36,351 bases of DNA, from positions 1 through 36,351 of the forward strand of contig CAZEHJ010000032.1 of NCBI GenBank assembly GCA_964512485.1, given 5' to 3'. A program made the translations under genes and the position numbers. The stretch is from CAZEHJ01 sp964512485. GTDB lineage: Bacteria; Bacteroidota; Rhodothermia; Rhodothermales; UBA10348. The notes under the pieces were generated by a model. It was not told the DNA's origin, searched no databases, and was given only the letters and a program-made list of their open reading frames with translations. Shown here in pieces: positions 14,797 to 22,892 of this stretch (position 1 is its first letter; each line of letters opens with the position of its first letter).

Positions 14797-16938
14797 TCAA
14801 TTGATTGAAAAGGACAGACCTGTAAAGAATTGTCTGCCCGAAAGTGAAGGCACGAATTCAGGATTCTTGTATCCAAAAAGGTTGTTTATTCCTGACTGTA
14901 TCAGAATGCGGGATCTGATTGATTTGGATAGAGTGGCATTCCACACGGAATACCCGGCCACGTATTCGTTGTCCGCGTCGAGAATCAGATTTCCATTTCG
15001 ATCTCCGAATCCATATCTGGATCGCATGCTGCCCCGAATACGAACGTCCAATTGGGATTCCGGCAGGCGGTAGGCTATCTGCACTGTTCCGGAATGACGG
15101 GAACGATTCATGAGGCCGCCGTAGTCACTTCTATCCAATCGGAAATCTTTGCCATTCCGACGGGAGAACACGTTGCCCCGCTCAATTTCATCCAGGACGT
15201 TTCGGTCCTTGGCCTCGAGCAACTGATAACCGAGCGTCAATGAAAGGTTTTCAGTAGTCTGATATCTGATTTCAGTCGTGAGTCCCTGGGTGTAGATCCG
15301 ATTCAGGTTTACGTAGGTGAAGACGTTTTGACCATTGGGTTTCGCTGCGACCGGTAGCGTCTCAATCAGATCCTTGACGTTGTTTCTGAACAGCCCAACA
15401 TGGACATGAACGTATGATGTCACGTCGAAGTCTGAACTCAGATTGAAAGCCAGGGACGACTCCGGAAGGATCCCGGAAAAGGAGGTCGGGTCCGTCAAAT
15501 ACACCTGAATCTGGCCGAGGTCATCCAGATTCTGAACGGCTGAAGATGCATCGGCTGCTCCCACCACTGTGTACCCTGCCACTGCATTCGTAAAGTCCAT
15601 ATACAACTGCTGAAAACTGGGGGCTTTGAAACCGGTACCGACCGAAGCACGGATACGGGTGGAGCCCTGAGACTTGAACATTACCGCCCCTTTGGGACTA
15701 AGCCAGGTGCCGTAATCGGTATGATTGTCCAGACGGACACTTGTAGTGAGTTGGAGAGCATCGACAGGAAACCACTGCTGTTGGGTGTAGGCGTATGTGG
15801 TTTCATTGCTCCGTGAATCTCCGGCGATTCGGTCTGCGCGAACCTGTTCCGAAATGACACCGCCTCCCGTGCTCACAAAGAGACTATTGCCCAGCACAAG
15901 GTCGTGCTGTATTTCAGCCTTACGATATTCCTGATTAAAGGCGATGGTAGAAGTACCGCCCGGATCAACGAGTACGGACTGCGTTTCAAATTCGGAGGCG
16001 TGACCTCTGAAGAAGACTTTGTTTTGAGTATTGATCCTCCAGCTCAACTCCGGAGAGAGACTCCAATCTCTTTGATCGGCCTTCTCGTCAAACGTCAATT
16101 GGACGCCGGATTGATCGAAACCGATTGTGTTGGTTTGATTCTCATCAGCGAGGCGAGCGGTCAGGCCCAGACTGACCTTCGGAGTCAGGTCTGTATCGAT
16201 TCGCGTCGAAAAAGTGTGAGTCGTGAATCCCGGACCCGTCAGACCTATAACGTCTTTTGAGAGGTCATATCCATCGGATTCGAACCGTTCATAGTTGAAT
16301 CGAATACCGACCCAGTCGCGTCGACTCTCTCCTGAGAATGAAGTATTCCGGGTTCCGTTTGTCTGAACGCGATACGATGCGTCTGCTCCCCAGGTTGACA
16401 CAGCACGTTTTGATCGCAGGTTGATAACCCCTGCCAGAGCCTCACTTCCGTAGAGAGATGAGGAGGGTCCCTGAACAATTTCAACGCTTTCAATATCTGA
16501 AACTGACAGCCTGTCCAGATCCAGCGTTCCTCCGTTGCGTCCTACCACGGGCTGACCATCAATCAATATCAGGGTGTATTCCGAGTCAAAGCCCTGTAGC
16601 TGGATGCCAGACCCAAAATAGTGGACCTGAAGCATTCCCGGCTCTTCTGCCAGGAGGTCAGAGAGTCGAAGAACCCCCCGTTTTTTTATCTGATCAGCGA
16701 GAAGAACCTTGGTGGGGATCGGTACATCACGGAGCGAAATCTCGGACTTGGTCGCCGTTACCACCATAACCGGCAATTCAATTGTCCAGAGGGAGTCTTT
16801 TGCAGATCCCGTTTCCGAGTTCTGGGCCAGGGCGGGAGCGATTGCGCAGAATGTGAGCAACAAACTCAGCAAAAAACGTGATAATTGAGTCAAAACCTCA
16901 GCATTTATTCCCGAATTAGAGTCATTCATGTCTATCAT
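14797..16938 (-). CDS. hmuR: TonB-dependent outer-membrane receptor, probable heme receptor
   Basis: 713 aa. The signal peptide (LLSLLLTFCAIAPALAQ) is followed by a TonB-box-like ELPVMVVTATKSE, a plug domain (about 55-170: LSDLLAEEPGML, LILIDGQPVVGRNGGTLDLD, IESVEIVQGPSSSLYGSEAL) and a 22-strand-type barrel. GFKAPSFQQLY is the family's FRAP-like region; I do not see the NPNL motif of classical heme receptors. The substrate is inferred from the HmuY-family gene 14 bp downstream. Energy would come from TonB-ExbBD encoded elsewhere. ATG codons at 16938 and 16929 are both possible. A TAGATTTG -7-type element lies 38 bp upstream. Confidence 0.88.
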   Translation of the reverse strand: MIDMNDSNSGINAEVLTQLSRFLLSLLLTFCAIAPALAQNSETGSAKDSLWTIELPVMVVTATKSEISLRDVPIPTKVLLADQIKKRGVLRLSDLLAEEPGMLQVHYFGSGIQLQGFDSEYTLILIDGQPVVGRNGGTLDLDRLSVSDIESVEIVQGPSSSLYGSEALAGVINLRSKRAVSTWGADASYRVQTNGTRNTSFSGESRRDWVGIRFNYERFESDGYDLSKDVIGLTGPGFTTHTFSTRIDTDLTPKVSLGLTARLADENQTNTIGFDQSGVQLTFDEKADQRDWSLSPELSWRINTQNKVFFRGHASEFETQSVLVDPGGTSTIAFNQEYRKAEIQHDLVLGNSLFVSTGGGVISEQVRADRIAGDSRSNETTYAYTQQQWFPVDALQLTTSVRLDNHTDYGTWLSPKGAVMFKSQGSTRIRASVGTGFKAPSFQQLYMDFTNAVAGYTVVGAADASSAVQNLDDLGQIQVYLTDPTSFSGILPESSLAFNLSSDFDVTSYVHVHVGLFRNNVKDLIETLPVAAKPNGQNVFTYVNLNRIYTQGLTTEIRYQTTENLSLTLGYQLLEAKDRNVLDEIERGNVFSRRNGKDFRLDRSDYGGLMNRSRHSGTVQIAYRLPESQLDVRIRGSMRSRYGFGDRNGNLILDADNEYVAGYSVWNATLSKSIRSRILIQSGINNLFGYKNPEFVPSLSGRQFFTGLSFSIN

Positions 16939-16975
16939 CCTGATGTAACTCGTATCTGAATCAAGTGATTGTGAA

Positions 16976-16983
16976 CAAATCTA
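16976..16983 (-). promoter_or_regulatory. Putative -7 element of the hmuR promoter
   Basis: On the minus strand, TAGATTTG matches the Bacteroidota consensus TAnnTTTG exactly. I see no TTTG about 20 bp upstream, which would fit a weak or activator-dependent promoter. The dyad at 16992-17006 lies where the -33 region would be. Confidence 0.45.
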
Positions 16984-16991
16984 TGCAATAC

Positions 16992-17006
16992 TACACATTA
17001 CGTGTA
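16992..17006. promoter_or_regulatory. Inverted repeat TACAC-N5-GTGTA, candidate operator
   Basis: Two perfect 5-bp half-sites separated by 5 bp lie between the divergent hmuR and MerR-type genes, just upstream of the putative hmuR -7 element. Size and position suit a dimeric repressor or activator; the adjacent MerR-type protein is the obvious candidate. Inference only. Confidence 0.4.
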
Positions 17007-17022
17007 TGCAGATGTATAGAAT

Positions 17023-17034
17023 TAATCATGATTA
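17023..17034. promoter_or_regulatory. 12-bp perfect palindrome upstream of the MerR-type gene
   Basis: TAATCATGATTA is a perfect palindrome ending 21 bp before the ATG at 17056. It may be an autoregulatory operator of the MerR-type gene. It is AT-rich, so chance cannot be excluded. Confidence 0.35.
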
Positions 17035-17055
17035 CCCTGTTAATAGTGTGACACG

Positions 17056-17697
17056 ATGGCTGAGGCGTTGTATTCATTGAAAGTCGCTGCCGAGAGGCTG
17101 GGTGTTCATCCGGTCACACTTCGCAGGTGGGCGGAAAGCGGGAAAATTGAGACAGTTCGAACTCCAGGAGGGCATCGCAGATTTTCAGAAGCTGAGATCC
17201 GTCGTCTGATGCAGAAGACCGATCTTCCCGAAGTGGAGTCGATCGGAGAGAAGCTTCGGGAAAGCGCCATGACGACGACCCGGAAGGACATCGAAACGCA
17301 TCAGGCCGGATGGATAAATGAAATCGCAGAAAAGGACCGCGAAGAGAAGCGTCTTCTGGGAAGACGCCTTATGGGTCTGCTGATTCAGTTTGTCGGAACA
17401 GAGGAAGACAACGGCGAAGAAATACTGGAAGAAGCTCGCGTTATTGCTCGGATCTACGCGAAAAGCGTTGTGATGAGTGGTATCTCACTGCAGGATGCTC
17501 TCAAGGCCGTGAATTTCTTCAGGGACCACATTCTGGAATCCGCTGTCGTCCTTCCAGACGCCGCCCGTCGCAGGCCTGAGGCCAACAAGAAGATGTTTCG
17601 CAAGTTGAATGCGTTCCTGAATGAAGTACAGATCGTCATCGCCAATTGTTATGAGGTGATGGGCGCGGTGGGACAGGAAAGCCAAAACGCGGAATAA
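17056..17697 (+). CDS. MerR-type transcriptional regulator with helical C-terminal domain
   Basis: 213 aa. Residues 5-50 form a MerR-type winged helix-turn-helix (SLKVAAERLGVHPVTLRRW, TPGGHRRFSEAEIRRL). A linker leads to an all-helical domain (about 85-205: EEILEEARVIARIYAKS, ISLQDALKAVNFFRDHIL, KLNAFLNEVQIVIANCYE) resembling RsbRD/RsbR N-terminal globin-fold sensors. It lacks the Cys pairs of metal-sensing MerR proteins and the B12-binding motif of CarH. It is divergent from the heme-uptake operon (117 bp apart), with two dyads between, so it may control that operon; this is inferred. mnmA begins 9 bp after its stop. Confidence 0.75.
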   Translation: MAEALYSLKVAAERLGVHPVTLRRWAESGKIETVRTPGGHRRFSEAEIRRLMQKTDLPEVESIGEKLRESAMTTTRKDIETHQAGWINEIAEKDREEKRLLGRRLMGLLIQFVGTEEDNGEEILEEARVIARIYAKSVVMSGISLQDALKAVNFFRDHILESAVVLPDAARRRPEANKKMFRKLNAFLNEVQIVIANCYEVMGAVGQESQNAE

Positions 17698-17706
17698 GGA
17701 ATAAGG

Positions 17707-18819
17707 ATGAGCACAAAGGGGAAAGTATTGGTCGCCATGAGCGGCGGCGTGGACTCGTCAGTTGCGGCAGTATTGCTCAAAGAGCAGGGGTACGAAGTTG
17801 TCGGCATTACGATGAAAACCTGGGACTACACGGGAAGTGGGGGTCGAACCGGGAAGGAGGTCGGGTGCTGCACACTTGAATCGATGAATGATGCACGGGC
17901 AATTGGCATCAAATACGATTTTCCGCACTTCATCGTGGACATTCGACAGGAATTCGGTGACTGGGTAATTGAGCGATTTACGGACGAGTACATGGCCGGC
18001 AGGACGCCCAATCCGTGCGTTCTTTGCAACACCCACATCAAGTGGGAATCACTCATGAGGCGGGCCGACTCCCTCGGTTGCGAATTCATTGCAACGGGTC
18101 ATTATGCACGGCTGCGTCAGGACGAAGATTCATCTCGATACGTGTTGATGAGAGGTCTCGATCTCAACAAGGATCAGAGTTATGCCTTGTGGGGAGTATC
18201 TCAGGAGAACCTGTCGCGCACAATATTCCCGCTCGGAAATCTTACCAAACCTCAAATCAGACAGATGGCGGCAGATTTTGGTCTGGACGAAGTGGCCAAC
18301 AAGCCGGATTCGTATGAGATATGTTTCGTCCCGGACAACAACTACCGGAGATTCCTTCGCGAGCGTGTGCCCGATATGGATACCCGGGCCGGAAACGGTG
18401 CCTTCGTGAGATCGGATGGATCCCACGTCGGGACGCATGAGGGGTATCCTTTTTACACCATTGGCCAGCGTCATGGTCTGGGTCTGGCAACCGGAGATCC
18501 CATTTACGTAACTCACATTGATCCGGAGACCAATATTGTAACGGTGGGGCCGAGCGAAGAATTGATGGGTCACGCACTTCGCGCTTCCCAGATCAATCAC
18601 GTCAAATACACAGATCTGACAGAAGAGCGCTCCGCCCTAGGAAAGATTCGTTACAAGGACGAAGGTGCGGCCTGTGCTGTGCGGCAGGAGGGCGATGAAC
18701 TCCTGGTTCGTTTTGCGGAACCAAGAAGGGCGATCACGCCCGGTCAGGCCATCGTGCTGTATGAGGATGATGACGTCCTGGGTGGCGCCTGGATTTCAAA
18801 CGTTGAGGATCCTCAATAG
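17707..18819 (+). CDS. mnmA: tRNA-specific 2-thiouridylase
   Basis: 370-aa cytoplasmic enzyme that thiolates U34 of tRNA-Lys, Glu and Gln. The N-terminal PP-loop is AMSGGVDSSVAA (residues 10-21). The catalytic Cys is in PNPCVLCN (Cys107, equivalent to the nucleophile; Cys104 precedes it) and the persulfide Cys is in SYEICFVPD (Cys206). GHYARL and the C-terminal barrel (FAEPRRAITPGQAIVLYEDD) are complete. A good Shine-Dalgarno site (AAGGA, 17696-17700) lies 6 bp before the ATG and overlaps the stop of the regulator gene, which suggests co-translation. Confidence 0.96.
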   Translation: MSTKGKVLVAMSGGVDSSVAAVLLKEQGYEVVGITMKTWDYTGSGGRTGKEVGCCTLESMNDARAIGIKYDFPHFIVDIRQEFGDWVIERFTDEYMAGRTPNPCVLCNTHIKWESLMRRADSLGCEFIATGHYARLRQDEDSSRYVLMRGLDLNKDQSYALWGVSQENLSRTIFPLGNLTKPQIRQMAADFGLDEVANKPDSYEICFVPDNNYRRFLRERVPDMDTRAGNGAFVRSDGSHVGTHEGYPFYTIGQRHGLGLATGDPIYVTHIDPETNIVTVGPSEELMGHALRASQINHVKYTDLTEERSALGKIRYKDEGAACAVRQEGDELLVRFAEPRRAITPGQAIVLYEDDDVLGGAWISNVEDPQ

Positions 18820-18905
18820 ACGGGAGATCCGCAGGTTGAATTTTGGCGCTTTTCCTTAAGAATCTGGCCTTTTTAGCCGATGAGGAGGGAGTTACCAAGC
18901 CCAAG

Positions 18906-20747
18906 ATGATCATAGAAGGACTTCCTATATCCTGGCCTTTCTTCATCTCCAGTCTCATCTCATGCGAACTGGCGATTCTTGCTTGGACACGGAAAAAAAG
19001 TGCGTACAGCAACTACTTCATTTTGGCAATGGTGCTTGCTGGTTTGTGGTCACTTATTGCCGGTCTACACATCCAAGTGAGCGACTACGAAACGAAGCTG
19101 TTTCTGTCGGATCTCAAGTATGTTTTCATTGCGGCTCTTCCCGTCGCGTGGTTGCTTCTAGCCTCGTCTTTCACCGGCAAGGGATTGTCTCTGAAAGTTG
19201 AAGGGCTGCTGTTCATCGTTCCAGCTCTGACTGTCGGTCTGATTGCGACGAACCCCCTGCACGGATTTGTCTTCCTGAAGTCGGAAGCTCTCATCGTAGA
19301 CAACTTCATCTCGATCTCCCGAGATTACGGATTCTGGTTTTGGGTGCACACCTACTACTCCTACACGCTGATCGGTGTTGGAACACTCATGTTCATCAGA
19401 TTTGTATTCAGATCAAAAGGCGATCTGCGCAGTCAAGCCATTATCATGGCGGCTGGCTCTCTGATTCCGTTCGCATTGAATGCGGTCTTTTTGTGGAATC
19501 CCGAGCTGTCCTTCCATCTGGACTTCACCCCGGTTTCGTTCGCTCTTTCAGGGATAGTGCTGTTTGTGGGCCTGTTCAAATACAGGTTGCTCAGCGTCAT
19601 GCCCATTGCCCGCGATGAAATAATCAAGTCCATGGTTGACGGGGTCATCATCACAGACACCGACGGAAGGATTGTCGACGTCAATGATGCAGCCGCGCAT
19701 CTGAAGCACGACCTTTCCGAACCCGCTATCGATCAGGATATCGCGACTATTTTTCCGCACTTGTCGGATATGTGGAAGGAAGCTCGCGATCAGGAATTGT
19801 TTGCAGGAGAATTCTGTTCCGAGGATGGATCTGGTGAACGATGGATCAATGTTCTCTTCAAGATGGTCCGCAATTCAATCGATGAATATCAGGGGCATCT
19901 CGTTCTGCTACGTGACGTGACGGAACAGAAACGTGCAGAGGTCAAAATCAGCGAAACCATGGAGCGAGCAGAAGAGCTCTCAAAATTGAAATCTGCGTTC
20001 CTGTCCAACATGAGTCACGATGTCCGTACACCTCTTTCAGGAATAATCGGTCTTGCCGACGTATTGATAGAAGAGTGCACGGGTGAGCGCAAGGAACTGG
20101 CAGAGTTGATCAGATCCAGTAGCGACCGACTCCTCAAATTGCTCAATTCCATTTTGTCTGTTGCGCATCTTTCGTCAGGATCACTCGATCAGAACATGGA
20201 ACGAACCAATATCAATGACTTGTCGCGAAAGATTATCAGCCAGTTCGAACGGGAAATCAAAGCGAAGAAGCTGGACTTTCATGTTTCAATTCCCGAGCAG
20301 GCCATTGAAGGTGAACTCGACCCCAATCATCTCGGTCATGCAATCTCTCACCTACTCGATCAGTCTGTTCGATCTACAGAATCCGGTTCAATACAGTTTG
20401 ATCTGCGAAAAGAATTGACCGACATCGTAATACGAATCGCCGATACGGGGCATGGTCTGGAGCAGGTCACAGTGGATGCAATACATCAACCTCTGGACTC
20501 ACTTTCTCTCCCTGAATTCGGGATGGAAAAAAGCTTCGGGCTGGGATTGCGTGTAGCGCACGGTTTCATCGAAGAAATTGGCGGACAGCTGGAGATCAAG
20601 TCCATTCTGGAAACAGGATCGACCTTTACGATACGATTACCGATCCGGATGGCTGATAGAAATGTAGAAACTGCTTCAAAAGACAGGGCGCCCAATCGGG
20701 GACATCACAATTCGCTCCCGGTCAAGAACAAATCGATTCCGGAATAG
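18906..20747 (+). CDS. 7TM-PAS sensor histidine kinase with degenerate N-box
   Basis: 613 aa from the ATG at 18906; the frame is open to a TTG at 18843, and a GGAGG lies at 18884-18888, 17 bp before the ATG. Domains: seven N-terminal TM helices (about 1-215, histidine-kinase 7TM type), a PAS domain (about 235-345: VDGVIITDTDGRIVDVNDAA), HisKA with SHDVRTPLSG (phospho-acceptor His371), and an HATPase domain. The D-box (ADTGHG) and G2 box (GLGLRVAHGFIEEIGG) are present. The N-box, usually NLLxNAxKFT, reads HLLDQSVRST, so the Mg-binding Asn is replaced by Gln486. Kinase activity may be weak or lost, leaving a phosphatase or regulatory role. No response regulator is adjacent. The 3' end overlaps the convergent epimerase gene by 26 bp. 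Confidence 0.88.
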   Translation: MIIEGLPISWPFFISSLISCELAILAWTRKKSAYSNYFILAMVLAGLWSLIAGLHIQVSDYETKLFLSDLKYVFIAALPVAWLLLASSFTGKGLSLKVEGLLFIVPALTVGLIATNPLHGFVFLKSEALIVDNFISISRDYGFWFWVHTYYSYTLIGVGTLMFIRFVFRSKGDLRSQAIIMAAGSLIPFALNAVFLWNPELSFHLDFTPVSFALSGIVLFVGLFKYRLLSVMPIARDEIIKSMVDGVIITDTDGRIVDVNDAAAHLKHDLSEPAIDQDIATIFPHLSDMWKEARDQELFAGEFCSEDGSGERWINVLFKMVRNSIDEYQGHLVLLRDVTEQKRAEVKISETMERAEELSKLKSAFLSNMSHDVRTPLSGIIGLADVLIEECTGERKELAELIRSSSDRLLKLLNSILSVAHLSSGSLDQNMERTNINDLSRKIISQFEREIKAKKLDFHVSIPEQAIEGELDPNHLGHAISHLLDQSVRSTESGSIQFDLRKELTDIVIRIADTGHGLEQVTVDAIHQPLDSLSLPEFGMEKSFGLGLRVAHGFIEEIGGQLEIKSILETGSTFTIRLPIRMADRNVETASKDRAPNRGHHNSLPVKNKSIPE

Positions 20748-21789
20748 TCGTCCAACCAAGGCCGTTCCCTTTGATCGCTTTCAGGCATCCATGGCGGAGT
20801 GTGACAAGATCTCGAAACGGATCATCGGTCAGATCGAAGTGACCGTCGAGGTCATAAAAAGCAACGTTCGGATGAGTCGCGCCGAAATGGATAGCGGCCG
20901 CAATGGAAAGTGCCGATTCGTCCATACATCCAAGCATTGTCCGCACACCGTATTCCGAGGCCGCCGAGTCAATCGCATGGGCACTTGCCAGTCCGCCCAT
21001 TTTTTGCAGCTTGATGTTGATCAATGAAACGCTGCCCCGTTCGCCGATAGCTCTCACGTCGTCTGTAGTTTGAACGGATTCATCTGCCATCACAGGAATG
21101 GACGTCGTCCGTCCTGCCTGCGACAGCAACTCAAGATCGCTTTTGGGTGTGGGCTGTTCCAGGTATTGCAAGTGCAGCGTATCGGCGGCAGCATCCAGAT
21201 GGGCGACATCGCTCAGCGAATAACCCTGATTTGCGTCCAGGGCGAGAAGTACTTCATCACCAAATTCAGCACGTAGTGCAGATAGGCGATCGAGATCGAC
21301 TCGTACGTCGTGTCCTCCTTTCACCTTCAAAAAGCGGAACCCCTCTTCGAGGCATTGGCGTGCGCGCTCAATCGTCTCCTGAACCGGCATGATACCGATT
21401 GTGACGCTGGTGATTCTCTCCGCCTTGATCGCTCCGGAAGAGCCGAACATTCCGGCGATGTTGGTCGACGCAGCTCGAGCCCGAATGTCGTGAAGGGCCA
21501 AATCAACAGCGGTCCGTGCGGAAGGATACCTCGCAGCCACATGAGGTATGTCTTCGAGCGAGCGCCCCGAAACCTGTTGGCAAAAGTCTCTCAAAGCGCC
21601 GAGCGACTCTTCGACCGACTCACCTGTTACTTCCTCGGCAGGCGCGGCGCATCCGATGCCGGTAATTCCTGCATCGGTTCGCAGCACCAAAAAATGATTG
21701 ACGACATCAGTTATGGTCTCATACGCAATCGTGTATGGGACGGAAAGCGGAACAGCCAGTGAGCGGATGTAGGCCTCGACTACCGTCAT
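20722..21789 (-). CDS. dgcA: Enolase-superfamily epimerase (DgcA-like / L-Ala-D/L-Glu epimerase)
   Basis: 355 aa from the ATG at 21789, which overlaps the upstream stop as ATGA; an in-frame upstream start at 21846 would overlap that gene by 61 bp and is unlikely. Muconate-lactonizing subgroup layout: N-terminal capping domain, then the barrel with KVKGGHD (catalytic Lys), LALDANQGYS (metal Asp), LEQP (metal Glu), MADESVQ (metal Asp), INIKLQKMGG (second catalytic Lys) and CMDES near the end. All metal ligands and both lysines are present, so it should be active. Classical members epimerise L-Ala-D/L-Glu from peptidoglycan; homologues paired with DUF1611 proteins are described as N-acetyl-D-glutamate racemases (DgcA). 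The pairing here favours the latter. Confidence 0.85.
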   Translation of the reverse strand: MTVVEAYIRSLAVPLSVPYTIAYETITDVVNHFLVLRTDAGITGIGCAAPAEEVTGESVEESLGALRDFCQQVSGRSLEDIPHVAARYPSARTAVDLALHDIRARAASTNIAGMFGSSGAIKAERITSVTIGIMPVQETIERARQCLEEGFRFLKVKGGHDVRVDLDRLSALRAEFGDEVLLALDANQGYSLSDVAHLDAAADTLHLQYLEQPTPKSDLELLSQAGRTTSIPVMADESVQTTDDVRAIGERGSVSLINIKLQKMGGLASAHAIDSAASEYGVRTMLGCMDESALSIAAAIHFGATHPNVAFYDLDGHFDLTDDPFRDLVTLRHGCLKAIKGNGLGWTTIPESICS

Positions 21790-22883
21790 CGTATTGGATC
21801 TCGGGTTCGCAGATGTCCTTCCACTATGCTGATCAATCGGTCGCATCCTTCAGCGAACACATCCACGACTGGTCGTTCAAATTCCGATTCGTACTGTGAG
21901 CATATGGTCTTTGTCTGTTCGGATGTGAGCCCTTCGGGATTAATGGTGATGGCACTGACGGTTTTTCCCGAAAGGATTTCAAGTGCCTGGACCTGCCGCG
22001 ACATGGGCGGCATCGAGAGGTCATCGAAGCCGTCAAACGTAGATCTCGATGGAACGTCCTGAAGAAGCAAGACATCAGGCTTCACCGACGCCACCAATTC
22101 CAATCCACCCGGATACGCAGGGTGCAGCAAGGCGCCCTGACCTTCGACGACGACGACATCCGGTCGAGCTTCGTTCCAGGCGGTCCTTACGATATGCTCG
22201 ATTTCACCTGCGACGAAATCATTGACCAGGGTGTCGAGCCGAATACCGAATCTGGCTCCCTGCATCCATGCCGTCTGTCCGGTGCCGATCATTTCAGCCG
22301 AATAACCTTTCTGCTTCAATGCGTTTCGCAGAACCCACGCCGTGGTACGTTTGCCCGAGGCAGAATCTGTTCCCAGAATCAGAACCCGTACGGATTCAAC
22401 TTCATCAATCCGTCCCTCGTAGAAATGGAGGTCGGACCTGTGAGGGGGCTTGCGCACATCTATCAGCTCGACCTCATGGCGCTCGGACAGTTCTTTGAAC
22501 TGAGGGTCCTCATTCAGGAAAACGTGCAGTCCAGAATACACATCCAATCCTCGCGATATAGCCTTGGCCACGGCCACTCTGGCGTGATCGGGAAGGACGC
22601 CGCCATCTGTAGCCAGTCCGACGACGAACGCTCCGCGAGTGTCTTCAGGCATATGATCCAACGCCTCTGAAAGGGTCGCAAGGATTGGGATTCCGTTTTT
22701 TACGCCGTCCAAAAAATCTCCGGCATCTCGACCTGCAAATATCGGATCGACAACGGCTTTGACTTCGAAACGCTCGGTGAACCGGATCAGACCGTGAGCC
22801 GTTTTCCCCCGAGTTGTGTCCATGCAGTGCGCGCAATACACCACAGCCGGTGTTCGGTCGGGCCTTTCAGGAATTGAGCTCAT
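21786..22883 (-). CDS. dgcN: DUF1611 family protein, DgcN-like (D-glutamate metabolism)
   Basis: 365 aa. The N-terminal Rossmann-like half (about 1-155; VVYCAHCMDTTRGKTAHGL) is followed by a P-loop half with GTDSASGKRTT (residues about 175-185), TGQTAWMQGARFG, VVVEGQGALLHPAYPG and ITINPEG, all hallmarks of DUF1611. In marine proteobacteria, DgcN acts on D-glutamate (N-acetylation) and DgcA then racemises the product to the L form, letting cells use D-Glu. The 4-bp ATGA overlap with the epimerase gene indicates translational coupling and a shared pathway. Gene symbol by homology and context; the exact reaction here is unproven. Confidence 0.82.
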   Translation of the reverse strand: MSSIPERPDRTPAVVYCAHCMDTTRGKTAHGLIRFTERFEVKAVVDPIFAGRDAGDFLDGVKNGIPILATLSEALDHMPEDTRGAFVVGLATDGGVLPDHARVAVAKAISRGLDVYSGLHVFLNEDPQFKELSERHEVELIDVRKPPHRSDLHFYEGRIDEVESVRVLILGTDSASGKRTTAWVLRNALKQKGYSAEMIGTGQTAWMQGARFGIRLDTLVNDFVAGEIEHIVRTAWNEARPDVVVVEGQGALLHPAYPGGLELVASVKPDVLLLQDVPSRSTFDGFDDLSMPPMSRQVQALEILSGKTVSAITINPEGLTSEQTKTICSQYESEFERPVVDVFAEGCDRLISIVEGHLRTRDPIR

Positions 22884-22892
22884 GGGTGCGAT

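Noticed and set aside
16981..17040. CRISPR or phage attachment site in the AT-rich hmuR/MerR gap
   Set aside because: Only two short dyads are present, with no repeat-spacer pattern, integrase gene or tRNA nearby.
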